A stretch of 64,000 bases of DNA, taken from positions 1,302,001-1,366,000 of the forward strand of contig JAGKQI010000064.1 of the NCBI GenBank assembly GCA_018806915.1, in the 5' to 3' direction. The notes beneath the pieces were generated by a model that was not told where the DNA came from, searched no databases, and saw only the letters and a program-made list of their open reading frames with translations. A program made the position numbers and the translations under genes. The DNA is from Phytophthora colocasiae (taxonomy: Eukaryota; Oomycota; Peronosporomycetes; Peronosporales; Peronosporaceae). Positions within the stretch are counted from its first letter, which is position 1. The number at the start of each line of letters is the position of its first letter. Shown here one piece after another: positions 1 through 10,398 of this stretch.

Positions 1-1277
1 CGGCCAACTCTACGTTGCACTATCAAGAGTTACATCCAGAAAGGCGATCAAGATAGCCATCGATCCGAGAGCAATCGATGATAGTGGTGCAGCGCACACC
101 AAAAACATTGTATATCGAGAGATTTTTCAGTAGTAAACTGTATTTCATAATAACAGGATAATTTGCTGCTAATACGTCTTCCTATTCGGCTAATTTCTAA
201 ATAAAAACCGCGCCCGCGTAGCGGGCGCCACCAGCCCTAGTATTAACAGTATGGGAAAGTCACGTCCCTGACATTTGGGGGTAGTGTATTTTTTGTATGG
301 GTTTTTAACCCAGGGGCGTGTCGGTTTAGGAACCCTAAACCCTAGGCCTAAACCCTAGGCCAATCCGCCGCAACCTGTTTGTTGCTTTCTTGCTTTTTTG
401 TTTTTCTGCTATACAGCTTTTTATACCGTACGAACAGAATGCTGTCAAAATTGCTCGAGTATATATTGTTAGCTGAGCTTCGAAGCCAACCTTAAAGAGG
501 CGCCCTGTGCGTTGTAGTTGGTGTTAGTCGGGAAGTCGCTGTGCAAATCGTATCTACAGATCGAGACGGATCGATTGATGGTGGTGGCAGGCCCCCTAGC
601 CGCAAAAAAGTGTCGTGCCGTCATGTAATGTTTTGTGGATAGACACCCAGGCGCGGGCGGCACGTGCCGAGCTGCTATTTACTTGAACTCGGTAAAGTAC
701 GCATCTGCGCCCATTGGTCACTTCCCATATGTTGATGGCATGGTGCAACCAGATAGATGCTTGCCACTCCGTCGCATTTTGGCGCATACATCATTTCACT
801 GGTAGTGTATGTTTTATCAGCATTATGCTTTATAAAGATCTCTGATTGGCTATAAAGTGATGCTAAAACATATGTATATACTCTCTAATAAAGGCAATTC
901 GATCAAATGTGCACCCTTGCGAAATTTCAGGTCCATCAGAGGACGATGTGGTGAGTTATGGATATCGATAAATGTACATGCAAAATGTCCTTTTTATACA
1001 TATTCGACTGCGAAACGCATGCTACATACAAATCACTGATGTGTGTCTGTTTTTTTTCTTGGAAACAACGACTTTTGGCTTCGCTACAGGCCGAAATGTG
1101 TGTGTTCTTGCATCTGGTCAGGGCGCGGAAACGCTCAAAGTTAATTTACAGAGGTACCGAATATTAACTTTGGATTTTCTGAACCTTTCAATAGAGGGAA
1201 AAGTGCACCCGCGACGCCTAAACTAAGGGGCGGAAATGCGCCCGAGAACCCTGGCGATAGATTCTTATCGCCGAGAT
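1..1277. other. Non-coding stretch, no gene recognised
   Basis: No open reading frame here resembles a protein family. The stretch is a mixture of AT-rich and GC-rich segments with a telomere-like block near 331-362, and it ends at an AT/AG microsatellite. It may hold the 5' flank or LTR of the decayed Ty3/gypsy element that follows, but no matching LTR partner was found downstream. Confidence 0.5.
331..362. repeat. Short interstitial telomere-like repeat
   Basis: Two CCCTAAA units occur in close succession, separated by CCTAGG-type joints. CCCTAAA is the complement of TTTAGGG, the repeat type reported for Phytophthora telomeres. The block is only about 32 bp and lies inside the contig, so it is an interstitial remnant or chance match and not a chromosome end. 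Confidence 0.4.
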
Positions 1278-1278
1278 C

Positions 1279-1312
<34 letters not shown>
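1279..1312. repeat. (AT)n(AG)n microsatellite
   Basis: A run of AT dinucleotides passes directly into a run of AG dinucleotides. It lies immediately upstream of the first gag-like reading frame of the decayed Ty3/gypsy element. Confidence 0.9.
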
Positions 1313-2146
1313 GCTGGGGCGCTCGAGCTGCCACCAGGTGATACAGCACTGCCGCCATCACCACCTCGCGGTGTTACGGATGCCGAAGCGGGTTCAGTGC
1401 CCGAGGTGCCGCGAGTAGTAGAAGCCGGGAGAGCCCGTGGTTGTTGAATCTTCTTCCGACATACTCGTCAGAAAGGAAATCGGGATGTGGCCGTTTGTTG
1501 GGAGCACCGTTGGCTACTTCTGAGTCTGACGGAATCAGCGTGAAGCTGTGACTCTACAAAATTTCAATGGACTGCCGTTTCCCAGAGCCAGAGCGGCGTT
1601 GAGGATATTATTCGTCCACGTGATTTCAGGGTTAAGGCTCAGCTGTGGGTGCTAAGGGACAAGGGCAAGCCTGTGAAGGGTCGCCAGATCCAAAAGACAA
1701 AACCGACTCCAAAGGATCCTGACATCCTCCGGATGATGCACTCCAGATGATTCGTATGCTGAAACCAAGTGACTTTTCGGAAGTGCCACGACCAAGGGGT
1801 TATATTTCTGGAGTATCTGCGAGATTCAAGTTATCAGTCGAAGGTTCGAGGTGGATATTTATGGTTGGGCTTTCGGAGAGGCTGTCTGATTTGTACTCTG
1901 TGTCCTGGTAGAGTTTCGGGCATACTCAAGGCCATATATTTCCGACCGACCAAGACGACCGACGATGATGTGTCCGATGATGTGTGTGGAGCCACCTCGA
2001 ATTCTCCCATGTTCTTCGACTCTATGGTATTCTACTGAAACGCAAGCCTCTTCCTGATGAGACGCCCCTACAGTTTAGTGAAACCAAGTATATTTCTGCA
2101 TGTTTAGCTAGTGCTAGCTATTATACAGTAAAGAGACTGTAACAAG

Positions 2147-2413
2147 TTCTGCGAGAAGTGTCGTCGTTCTGGTCATTCTGAGGAAGACTGCTGGTGGGAT
2201 ATTGTCTGCGACTGGTGTCAGGAGAAGGATCACCAGAGCCGAATGTGCCGAGTACCTCCATGCGAGGTTTGCGGAAAGGTGCACTTCGGAAGCCCATGCG
2301 AAGACATCAAGACTCTGGAATCCCTCAAGAAATTAGCCCGTCAAGGTGCACTGAAGGACATGCCGGATCACCTGCTGGAGAAACTCCTTGGTGACGAGGC
2401 GCCGTTAAACTAG
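2147..2413 (+). pseudogene. Gag C-terminus with three zinc knuckles (element A)
   Basis: This frame, ending in TAG at 2411-2413, has three consecutive CCHC-like knuckles: CEKCRRSGHSEEDC, CDWCQEKDHQSRMC and CEVCGKVHFGSPC. Zinc knuckles in retroelement Gag bind the element RNA during particle assembly. Upstream gag is broken by stops and shifts, so only the nucleocapsid-like end is readable. About 290 bp separate it from the protease frame. Confidence 0.65.
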
Positions 2414-2704
2414 CAATCCCGTCGGATGGGGATCCGAAACGCGCCGAGCAAGGCACTCCCTTAGAGTTATGTGTTCTACGTAGGACCGGAGCTGAAAACA
2501 ACTCAAACTAAAAATCAACAATGCATCACCGCTTTAGCTTAAGAATCAGCCATGTCTTCAGAAAATCCGCGCCTGAGAGACAGTTCATCGGAGTTTCCGA
2601 GAGACAATGAGCCGCCTCCGGACGACACGATTTAGTTTCGTCTGAAAGACGGCGAATGTTATGGCTGGTGGGAAGATCATTATCTTGATTCTCTTAAGCG
2701 TGAT

Positions 2705-4632
2705 GTGGTGATGGTACATGGCGCCGTCAATGATCATCGGACCAAGATTCTCCTGGACACCGGTGCGTCTATTAATATCCTGAGTTACGACTTTGCGCGC
2801 AAGCTCGGACTCAGGCTTAAGTCACACAAACAAACTAGAGTGTCTGGGATGGGAGGAGTTCCGACGTACATTGGTGCCAGTGCAGAGATCAAGCTGACTC
2901 TCGGACCGAGAGTGGTTTACATTGTTGATGTCTGGGTTGCCAATATCGGCGAAGGTATAAACGTGTTATTGGGAATGGAATTCATGTTCGCTGCTGGCCT
3001 GAGGATCAGCGTTCGTGAGGGACTGGTATCTATGCCAGATGAAGTCGTGGTGATGATGTGCAGCTGGGAGCCTGGTGATCATATCGGCAGGAACAGGTCC
3101 ATCAGACCAAGTGAAGCTGTATTCCTGAGGCCGGGTGAAGAATTTGTTGTTCGGATTGACTATGGACCGACGAACCCACAGCGAGAAGTTGTGTGTGCGG
3201 GACGTGGGGACCACTGGGTGACCCAGTTGATTTATGCAGCCCGGTCGTGGCCTGTAGCGGTGCGCGTGGTGAACATCTCTGACAAGAATACGTGGGTGAA
3301 CGAATTTTCTGATGTTGCAAGGACTGTGGGGTATGATTTTTTCCCACGACATGGTCGTTTCGTACGGCCAGGCTCTGCAGCCTACCGTGACTGGGAAGTT
3401 TTGATTCTGGAGAACACTCCGTCACCAGAGACGAAGAGGCGTCTGAAGACAGAGGCTGATCTGGAGGCTCTGATACCTCAACCTCCATGCGTGGATCACC
3501 CGGTATATCCATGGCCAACTAAGATCTTACAGCGCCCAAAGCTAGACAATGCTCGAGTATAGTTTGTGAGGCCCACTTCGGTCCCACGAACAAAACGAGT
3601 TCGCTTTGCTTTAGATGTGGCTACGCAGACAGACGATGGGATGTATGCTGGAGAAGGAGAGATCCGAGATACCAGTGTGAATACCAGATATCTGGAAGTG
3701 TCACCATAGAGAACGACTCCGAAAGACTCTGGAACCATATCTTGAAATTCGAGTACCATTGTCGAGGATGAAGTCGCCCTGAGTGACCTTGAGATATCCG
3801 GTGAACTGTCTATGGGAGATGAAGATCCGATGGACAACTCGTGGGACATCCCTATCCAGAGTATGCCAGGCACCCCTGTGGAAAAGCTTCGAGTGGAGTA
3901 CAAACGGTGCATGCGAGTCACGGATGAGGAGCTAGACCTGGAACCCGATGTCTATATACGGGAAGGAATCGAATTGCTCTATCAACTACGTGATCAGCTG
4001 GTTATGTTACCCGAGTTAGAAGAACCGACTCCGGAATGTGACATTGATAAGGCTGACTTTGGAGTACCTGGGAAAACGACGCCGGAGATGGAGCAGAAAC
4101 TCCGAGACATCTTCGGGTATCACCGGAAGATTTTTCTAGGAGACGGTAATGCTGCACCCGCCCCGGCAAGGGGCGTGGTCTGTGACTTGGACGTGGGAGA
4201 CGCTAAACCTGTTGCCCAACGTCCGGGGTCCGTTGCCCCTCACCTGATGAAGAAACACCTGGAGACCGGACTCATCGAGTACTCGACTTCGCCCTGGGCA
4301 TCGCCAATTGTGATCGTTCTCAATAAGAATGGCGTGGACATACGCATGGGCATCGATGATCGAGTGGTGAATGGTTTTATCCAGTTATCGCGTTACCCGT
4401 TGCCACTGATAGACGATTTGTCGATTGGTTTTGAGACAGCATTGTGGTTTATGAGTTTGGATACGGCGAGTGGTTTTTGGGCTATCTGAATGAAGGAGCG
4501 TGCAAGGCTGATTTCAGCGTTCATCTGTCCATTTGGGCATTTCCAGTGGGTAAGAATGCCTTTCGATCTGAAGAACAACTGCCTTTGGGGGTTCGTTCGG
4601 TTGTCACCTGAAGAAGAGGCCGACGTTGATCC
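2705..4632 (+). pseudogene. Protease and reverse transcriptase remnant (element A)
   Basis: The frame opens with a retropepsin-like segment carrying the LLDTGAS active-site motif about 18 residues in, and an LLGMEF motif farther on. It continues in the same frame to a Ty3-type RT N-terminus with the motifs SPWASPIV and DTASGFWAI, then FGHFQWVRMPF. In-frame stops lie near 3560, 3706 and 4487. At the last one the family usually has Arg (WAIRM), so a CGA-to-TGA change is likely. The frame ends where the MULE is inserted at 4633. The protein cannot be functional. Confidence 0.75.
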
Positions 4633-4742
4633 GGGAAAATCTGGAGCTCGAGGTTACGGAACTCGAGGTACCAAAAAACCATATGTATCGACCAAAATAA
4701 AAATAGTCAACACAAAATTTTATTTTATCGCAAATGAATTAA
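4633..4742. repeat. Left terminal inverted repeat of the MULE
   Basis: About 110 bp match the reverse complement of 7002-7106 with a few substitutions and small indels. The TIR contains an internal direct repeat of a CTCGAGGT core (near 4648 and 4662). Confidence 0.85.
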
Positions 4743-5678
4743 CTCCGACAGTTGTTTTCAAAGGGTTAATACGATATTTAATTCGGAGAAAGGAGCGAAC
4801 CAGAGGAAGCTTAGTATTTCGCGTGAACTCCATTAATATGTATAATACTGTAGCGCGAAGAAGAATACTAATCACAGTCAGTTTTGTCAACAACTCACAG
4901 GATCATTTCTCGGTTGCTTGCAAGGCTAATTAGGGCTGTTAACGATACTTTTGAATTATCGGGTTGCTTTGGATAGGTGAGCACAGGGCCGAAGAACTGT
5001 GAAAAATGTGCATAAACATCGCCGACTGTACTCATTTGAGTATAATCCATTGTAGTGTGAGTTATTCGCTAAGCTTCGGCTGTGTGCGCTATAAGGCTGG
5101 CTACTTGTAGTAGATTTCTGCTTTTTTTGCAATGAAAACTAAACATTACCCACCTTGGTTCACGGAGATTAACTACAACTACTGGCAATCTGAAAGAAAC
5201 GATAAACAAAAGAGAGGGCCGAATAAAATTGGAAACGTTGAACAAACCGTAACGTAGGACAAATATGTCAGTCAATTTTTATGTTTTCTTTCAACAATAT
5301 AGCAAATTCGTAATGCAATGTTATAAAATTGTGAAACTTTACAGCATAATCTGTTTTCTGTAAAGTCTTCTGTAAAGCTTAGAAATGCCCACGGCTAGCG
5401 TATGCCCATGTCCGAGGTGGCGGATAATCCGGAAAGTAAGACGTATTTGAACCGTTGCCTTCATCGCTCTGCCCTTGAGTTAAAGCAACTCTCAACGACG
5501 AGAGTTGAGGAACTTGTCCAATGGCACTTTCGAAGGACTCGTTTCTTGACGTGAGCAGATTCGTAAAACTTGGCTGTGTAGTTGGTGGGGTCGCTGGATG
5601 ATTAAGGTCGACTCGTTCGCTGAAAGTTGCATCTCTGGCCGTGCCTGAACTGCCGTGATTTTTTTGTGAGATTTGGTC

Positions 5679-6636
5679 TTACGTTTCTTGGACGTATTGG
5701 ACTGTAATGGGGCTGATTTCAGCACTCTTGCTCTCGAGCCATCTGCCACGACGAGTCAGCCAGTGAGCATGGAAGTCTTGAATCTGTAGCTTTTTTTGTC
5801 GATTACATTTTACTATCTCGATGAGGTCATGCACACAGGGTCTTCCATTTGAACGGCGAAAAGTACCGGTACAGGGTTTTATCAAGGTTTTCTTCGTAAC
5901 AATTTGCACAGTCTGTTTCCACAAGTTTGCGGTTTCGTTCAAAGCGTATCTGCTGACGAACATCACTCGATCATCTTGTAAGATGTGCGAAATTTTCCCA
6001 ACATCTCGCTCGATATCTAAACTTGTGTTCTTGATACAAGTTTGCCACCATGGCAGGAGTTTCTCGAAAGCAGTCAGCAAATTTCCTTTAGACGACTCCA
6101 GCCATCTCTTGCACTTCGAGTGTGTACCTTCGACTGGAGACGTGTCACGATAGCCGAAAAGCAAATATTGCGAAGTCCAGCAGCGCACAACTTTTGTCTT
6201 GCATTTTTCTTGTTCGACACATCCTTCACGATAATTGCTGTACCCGTATCAGCACTTCTAATCGTAGCAACAACCACTTGAGGTGACACACCCGACAGCT
6301 GTCTGCGCAGCAACTAAGTCTGTGTGACGACGTCAAACGTTCCATGTCTCGACGGCGATGTTCGGTGTGAAAGCTCGCGTCGTGAGAGGCAGGGTGGTTG
6401 TGGCTGTTGGATCCATTAAGGTGGACTATTTTCCAACTTCCGGTCACATTGTTCGCATCAATTGCTTCAATACGAATCTTCATCTTGCACCCAATTTTGC
6501 TTGTTCCCCGTTGCGTACGAACTCGATCTTCCTCTCGTAGGTGACGTGCGTTCTTGGTTTTGCCGTAGTGGTCGCATTGGAAATCACGTTGTCGAATTTC
6601 TTTTGCCTTGTTTTTCTTGTTGTGGGCCTTGGTCAC
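5679..6636 (-). pseudogene. Deleted MULE transposase, FAR1 domain joined to C-terminus
   Basis: Read on the minus strand, 6636-6226 encodes a FAR1-type zinc region (FQCDHYGK, then CKMKIRIEA and SHNHPAS, matching the C..C..HxH pattern). A helical segment with the usual SGVSPQVVVATIR pattern follows. At 6188-5679 the frame jumps straight to the family's C-terminal region (LFGYRDTSPVEGTHSKCKRWL). The DDE catalytic core, usually some 250 residues between these parts, is missing. FAR1-MULE transposases cut and paste the element, so this copy could only move with help from another copy. Confidence 0.75.
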
Positions 6637-7001
6637 GTCAATAACTTACGTCGGTTCCAAGAGTGAAGGGCAGTCTCTGCCGCTTCATAAGACTCAAAGA
6701 CTTGTTCGGGATGTGGCGGAATAAGGTAACGTGAGATTTTTGCTGCCTGTGGTGCTGATGTTGGTGTTTAAGCCACAGTCAAAGAATGAATGGACTAAAA
6801 AAGAGCAAAACTCAAAGGCAAATGTAGGTTTCGCATCTAGTTTTACAGGACACGTGGGTTTCATAACCGAATAGCACAACATCTCATGAGTATGCGATGC
6901 AGACTAATGACTCCATAATAAGCACCAGAGTAACTCATAGAATAACCACTACTCATTGAATAACCGCTAGAATATCCACTATAATAACCGCTATGAGATA
7001 A

Positions 7002-7106
7002 TTAATTCATTTGCGATAAAAATTTTGTTGACTATTTTTTTTGGTCGACACATATGATTTTTTTGGTACCTCGAGCTCCGTAACCTCGAGCTCCATAGAT
7101 TTTCCC
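7002..7106. repeat. Right terminal inverted repeat of the MULE
   Basis: About 105 bp, inverted relative to 4633-4742, followed directly by the second copy of the 8-bp target duplication. Confidence 0.85.
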
Positions 7107-7930
7107 GTTGATCCCGATGTGCTGGAATTCCTGAAGTTAGAACCCCAGAACTCTGATGTACATGGTCTGATTTCTGGTGAACAACTTCAGAACTCTGACG
7201 AACACGTGCCAGAGATTCCGGTCCTCACCGACCAAATGACCGTCTTTCAGAGGAACATCCCTGTCCCGTCCTTCATGGGACCAGTACTAGGTCGAAGTTC
7301 CTACATCGACGACATTGCTCACCGTACACCCACCTGGGATCAACTCTGCGACTTAAATGCCTTGCTTTTTTAGGCTCAGATACTGGAACATTTCAGATCA
7401 GTGCTGAAAGACTGAGAGCTACGCCGAAGATCGTCAAGGGGGTGGAAGAATTGCCGTTCCTGTCGACCCTCAAAGGAGTACAGAGCTTTGATAAAAAAAT
7501 TACAAATCCAAATAGAATAGAAATTAAAAATTCAATGGAATCTTTAATTCATCATTTTAAATATTATTCTGATTATGAGAAGTCTAAACTACTACAACAA
7601 GTTTATTGAGGATTTACCGGTGATCGCTGCTGTGCTCTACGAGTTGTCCGATGAACAGATCTGTGCCGGTCGAGCTTTGTCTCGCGCGCAGGAAGCCTTT
7701 GGGATCCTGAAGCGCAAGATTGTCTTGTCACCGCTCCTCAGACACCCAGATCGCACCAGACCTTTCGTCATTATACCTCATGCGAACCCGCGGGCTGCCT
7801 CAGCCATCTTGGGACAAGAGTAGGATGGAGTGATACATCCCGTACGGTTCACTGGACGTGTGCTAAACGAGGCAGAACTCCGGTATCACATCGCAGAGAA
7901 GTTTTTCGTGTGGGTATCACCTGCCTCGGT
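7107..7930 (+). pseudogene. Element A reverse transcriptase/RNase H remainder
   Basis: Downstream of the MULE the retroelement resumes with DPDVLEFLKLEP, broken by a stop near 7372. It continues to a connection region ending GVQSF, is cut by the nad7-like insert (7491-7578), then reads GSLNYYNKFIEDLP and an RNase H start (RTRPFVIIPHANPRAASAILGQ, then VRFTGRVLNEAELRYHIAEK). It decays after about 7930. No integrase follows. Confidence 0.65.
7491..7578 (+). other. nad7: NUMT-like insert: fragment of mitochondrial nad7
   Basis: This AT-rich 88-bp block interrupts element A. Taken with the preceding G it reads without stops as a piece of the 49-kDa complex I subunit (Nad7/NuoD/NDUFS2), with KITNPNRIEIKNSMESL followed by IHHFKYYSDY. 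The family carries SMESLIHHFK at this place. Removing 7491-7578 restores the retroelement reading QSFGSLNYYN, so the segment was inserted. It is about 29 codons, far too short for function. Confidence 0.75.
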
Positions 7931-8049
7931 CTCATCAAAATGTACGTTGAAATTCAGAAACGCACATATTCACCACCATGCTGCACTTAGACACGGACGG
8001 TGTTTGCGTTTGGATATTCAGATCAGAGCTTCATTTTCCATCTCCTCGC

Positions 8050-8278
8050 GTATTTTTGCACATCTCAAACGACAAAGCTAGACATCAGGTGGTGTATTCA
8101 ATTTATGAAGCGTGTTGTGACGGAAACTAGCCATGTACAGTTTCCCCCTCGGTTCGTGATGATGGATACTGATGTAGCTCAATTCAACGCGTCTGTCAAA
8201 GAGCTCCCGCATTACATCGTTCTTATGTGCTGGTTCCATGTCACACAGAACGTTTGGAAGGATTCTTGCGCTCGTTAA
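8050..8278 (+). pseudogene. MULE transposase fragment
   Basis: The plus strand reads MKRVVTETSHVQ, then PPRFVMMDTDVAQFNAS and HYIVLMCWFHVTQNVWK. This is the second catalytic Asp region and following helix of SWIM-type MULE transposases (consensus MxDxDxAQxNA...CWFH). Nothing before or after in this frame belongs to a transposase, so it is an orphan fragment adjoining the end of element A. Confidence 0.6.
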
Positions 8279-9696
8279 GTTGGTTTTCGGGCTCGGCATG
8301 AACGTCGAACGGCCTGACACTTTTCCCTGGTAGAATCACCGAGAGTTTTACCTTCAGAACCCAGATCATTAGGGCCTTGCAGTGGCTCAAGCTGTGCGCG
8401 ATAAATACTGTGGGTTGTTTGTTCTCTCTGCGTAGGGCGCACCAACACCTCATGGCCTAGTGAAAATTGAGAGCATGGGTGCTCCGCTGGACTAATCATT
8501 TCTGTGCCACCACTCCCATTGTAATCTTCGTCTGAGCATTGATCAGTAATAAATCAGGATCGGCGATACTATCGCGTAAAGACGCGTCACTTTGATTAGA
8601 TTCCTCGCCTCGGAGACCAAGCCCGGCATCTAAATCGGCAATTACAGTATCCAGCGGATTCATAGGCGAGTTCGATATAGTTGAAGAAGCCCGGCTCTGA
8701 GTATCGGCATTCTCTTCATCAGGTTCGACAGCGTTGTTTCGATGCCGAGGGTGCACAAACTGTCTGAAGTTATTACCTACACCGTGAAAAAAATACCGGC
8801 ATGAACACACGTAGCGACAAGATGGCAGCGAACACCGTCCTTGAGGTAGTACAGACACAGGCAAACTTTGCTTCTGGTGAAAAAAATACCGGCATGAACA
8901 CACGTAGCGACAAGATGGCAGCGAACACCGTCCTTGAGGTAGTACAGACACAGGCAAACTTTGCTTCTGGCAATCCATCCATGTTTTTCGAGTAGTTTTC
9001 GCCGCGAGTTAGCAGAATTTATCGACGTCCTCATTGATTTCATCTCTGTTGCTGTTAGATTCAAAGAGCGTTGGTAAACCGATACATGTCAGTGGGAAGA
9101 ATACCCAAGCGAGGCAAACACTCCACTGAAAGGCAGTTCCGTCTGTTCAGTAGTCGATACAGCTCCATTAAACGTTCCGACGCAGTTGAGAAAGAGCAAA
9201 ACGTAACATTGCGGTTCAAAAAGGCGTGTCGCGAAGAGTCCAAACTTTTTATAAGCTCGTCTGGTTTTGCGGCACATAACCGTACAGTCTCCAGCCCCCC
9301 CCCCCCATACTGCCACGTGCGCAGCACAGCGGAAATCGGTCCCACCATGGAGGCGCCTCTGTAGCCTTGCGAGGCATTCGTCGGAACCCTCAGTCGAGGC
9401 ATGTGCCTCCCCAGGTCAAGCAGCTCTGTGAACGTCAATAAAAAGTGCGTCAGAACCAGCAGAGCGATGTCAGGTTGCTCGTCGAGGTTCAAAACTGACC
9501 GCTGCAAACGTCAACTTGAGCTAATTCTTTACGTGTTTAGACTGTAGACACCGCCGTTGTGCTGTCCTGTTAGTAAGATCTTGCTTTACTGTTGTTTGTA
9601 TGCTAACCTTACGTTCGCTCTAACGCTCTACTGTTGTTTGCAGACCTTCCACTCGCGAGCCACTAGCAGCTGGACGCTTGTTGTTCACACCTCTGT
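8279..9696. other. Unassigned repeat-rich stretch
   Basis: I recognise no gene. It contains an exact 93-bp tandem duplication (8784-8969) and a 12-C homopolymer at 9295-9306. Several ORFs of 60-160 codons exist on both strands, but none resembles a known family. Base 9696 is the last base of the TCTGT target duplication used by the LTR element that begins at 9697. Confidence 0.5.
8784..8969. repeat. Exact 93-bp tandem duplication
   Basis: Positions 8784-8876 and 8877-8969 have the same sequence by eye. The period is divisible by three, so all six frames keep open across the join, which creates several internally repeated ORFs (31-residue units) on the minus strand. There are only two copies and no spacer, so it is not a CRISPR-type array. 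Confidence 0.9.
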
Positions 9697-10103
9697 TGCA
9701 GCGGGGCTGCGTAGGTGTGCACAGAGGAAGTTTGGTTGACTCGTAGAGTCCTGCTTGCAAGGCACTAGCCTTCGGTTCTATACAAGAACCAAGTAGTCCA
9801 CTAAATACGGGACTCTCACAATCAGTGTCCCTATAATAAAGGAACTAACACTAATTATGTAAAATGCAAACTGATTTTTATTTATTTTATTGCCCTAATC
9901 CTGAATGTAACGGATTTAGTATCTAACATACTAAATCCTAATCAAATGCAATGTGTGGCTCTGAGCTACCTGCCAGCAACTGGCTACATATGTGACGTGT
10001 GAGAAACACTATGTGTCGTACACGGATCTGTGACTTGTGACCTGGATGGTGTATACCACACCTATTGTAGCCAAGGCGCGCAGCGCCGTGTAACCCCGTT
10101 ACA
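9697..10103 (-). repeat. 3' LTR of element B
   Basis: 407 bp, same as 17078-17484. In element orientation it begins TGTAACGGGG and ends GCTGCA, so it has the usual TG...CA ends. Confidence 0.93.
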
Positions 10104-10398
10104 CCCTCCCCCACCAAACCGTGGATACGGAGTATCTACAACTGTAGACATAACTGCCTTGTCAAGGCCTGTCACCGGCAACTTTCCGATAAAAGAAATC
10201 TCTCAACGAGAGTGCGCGTGCGCGCTGGCTCAACGAGCACATTCTCCAATTCTCCCCAGCGAGCCAACCGCTCCTGAGGTGTCCCGTGACCAGGCGTCTA
10301 CGCCTCAGCGCCTCAGCGCTTTCCGGTCTGAGCCCTCGGCTCCTCTCACGCTCTCCGTTTCGGAGTATTTCGCGGCGTCTCGCCTTCGCTACGGAGCG

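Larger units (their letters stand above)
4633..7106 (-). mobile_element. Non-autonomous FAR1-type MULE nested in element A
   Basis: The ends are long inverted repeats starting GGGAAAATCT at 4633 and ending AGATTTTCCC at 7106. They are flanked by an exact 8-bp duplication, GTTGATCC, at 4625-4632 and 7107-7114. If one duplication copy and the insert are removed, the retroelement frame reads through (EEEADVDPDVLEFL), which proves the insertion. Long TIRs with 8-bp duplications are the mark of Mutator-like elements. The interior carries a minus-strand transposase remnant lacking its catalytic core. Subterminal AATAACCRCT motifs repeat near 6940-6995. Confidence 0.9.
1308..7980 (+). mobile_element. 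Decayed Ty3/gypsy-like retrotransposon (element A), interrupted
   Basis: On the plus strand the order is a gag-like proline-rich frame (about 1308-1447), gag zinc knuckles (2147-2413), aspartic protease (from 2705), reverse transcriptase (to 4632, resuming at 7107) and the start of RNase H (to about 7930). All parts carry stop codons. Two later insertions split it: a MULE at 4633-7106 and an 88-bp nad7-like segment at 7491-7578. No integrase and no LTR pair could be identified, so the element is truncated at the 3' side. Outer limits are approximate. Confidence 0.75.

Noticed and set aside
3102..3518. 138-codon minus-strand ORF opposite element A protease
   Set aside because: No family resemblance; lies opposite a recognised protease segment.
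8784..8969. CRISPR-like repeat
   Set aside because: Only two identical 93-bp units without spacers, in a eukaryotic transposon region.
9061..9507. 148-codon minus-strand ORF near element B
   Set aside because: No recognisable domain and contains a poly-Gly run from the C12 tract; more likely chance openness.
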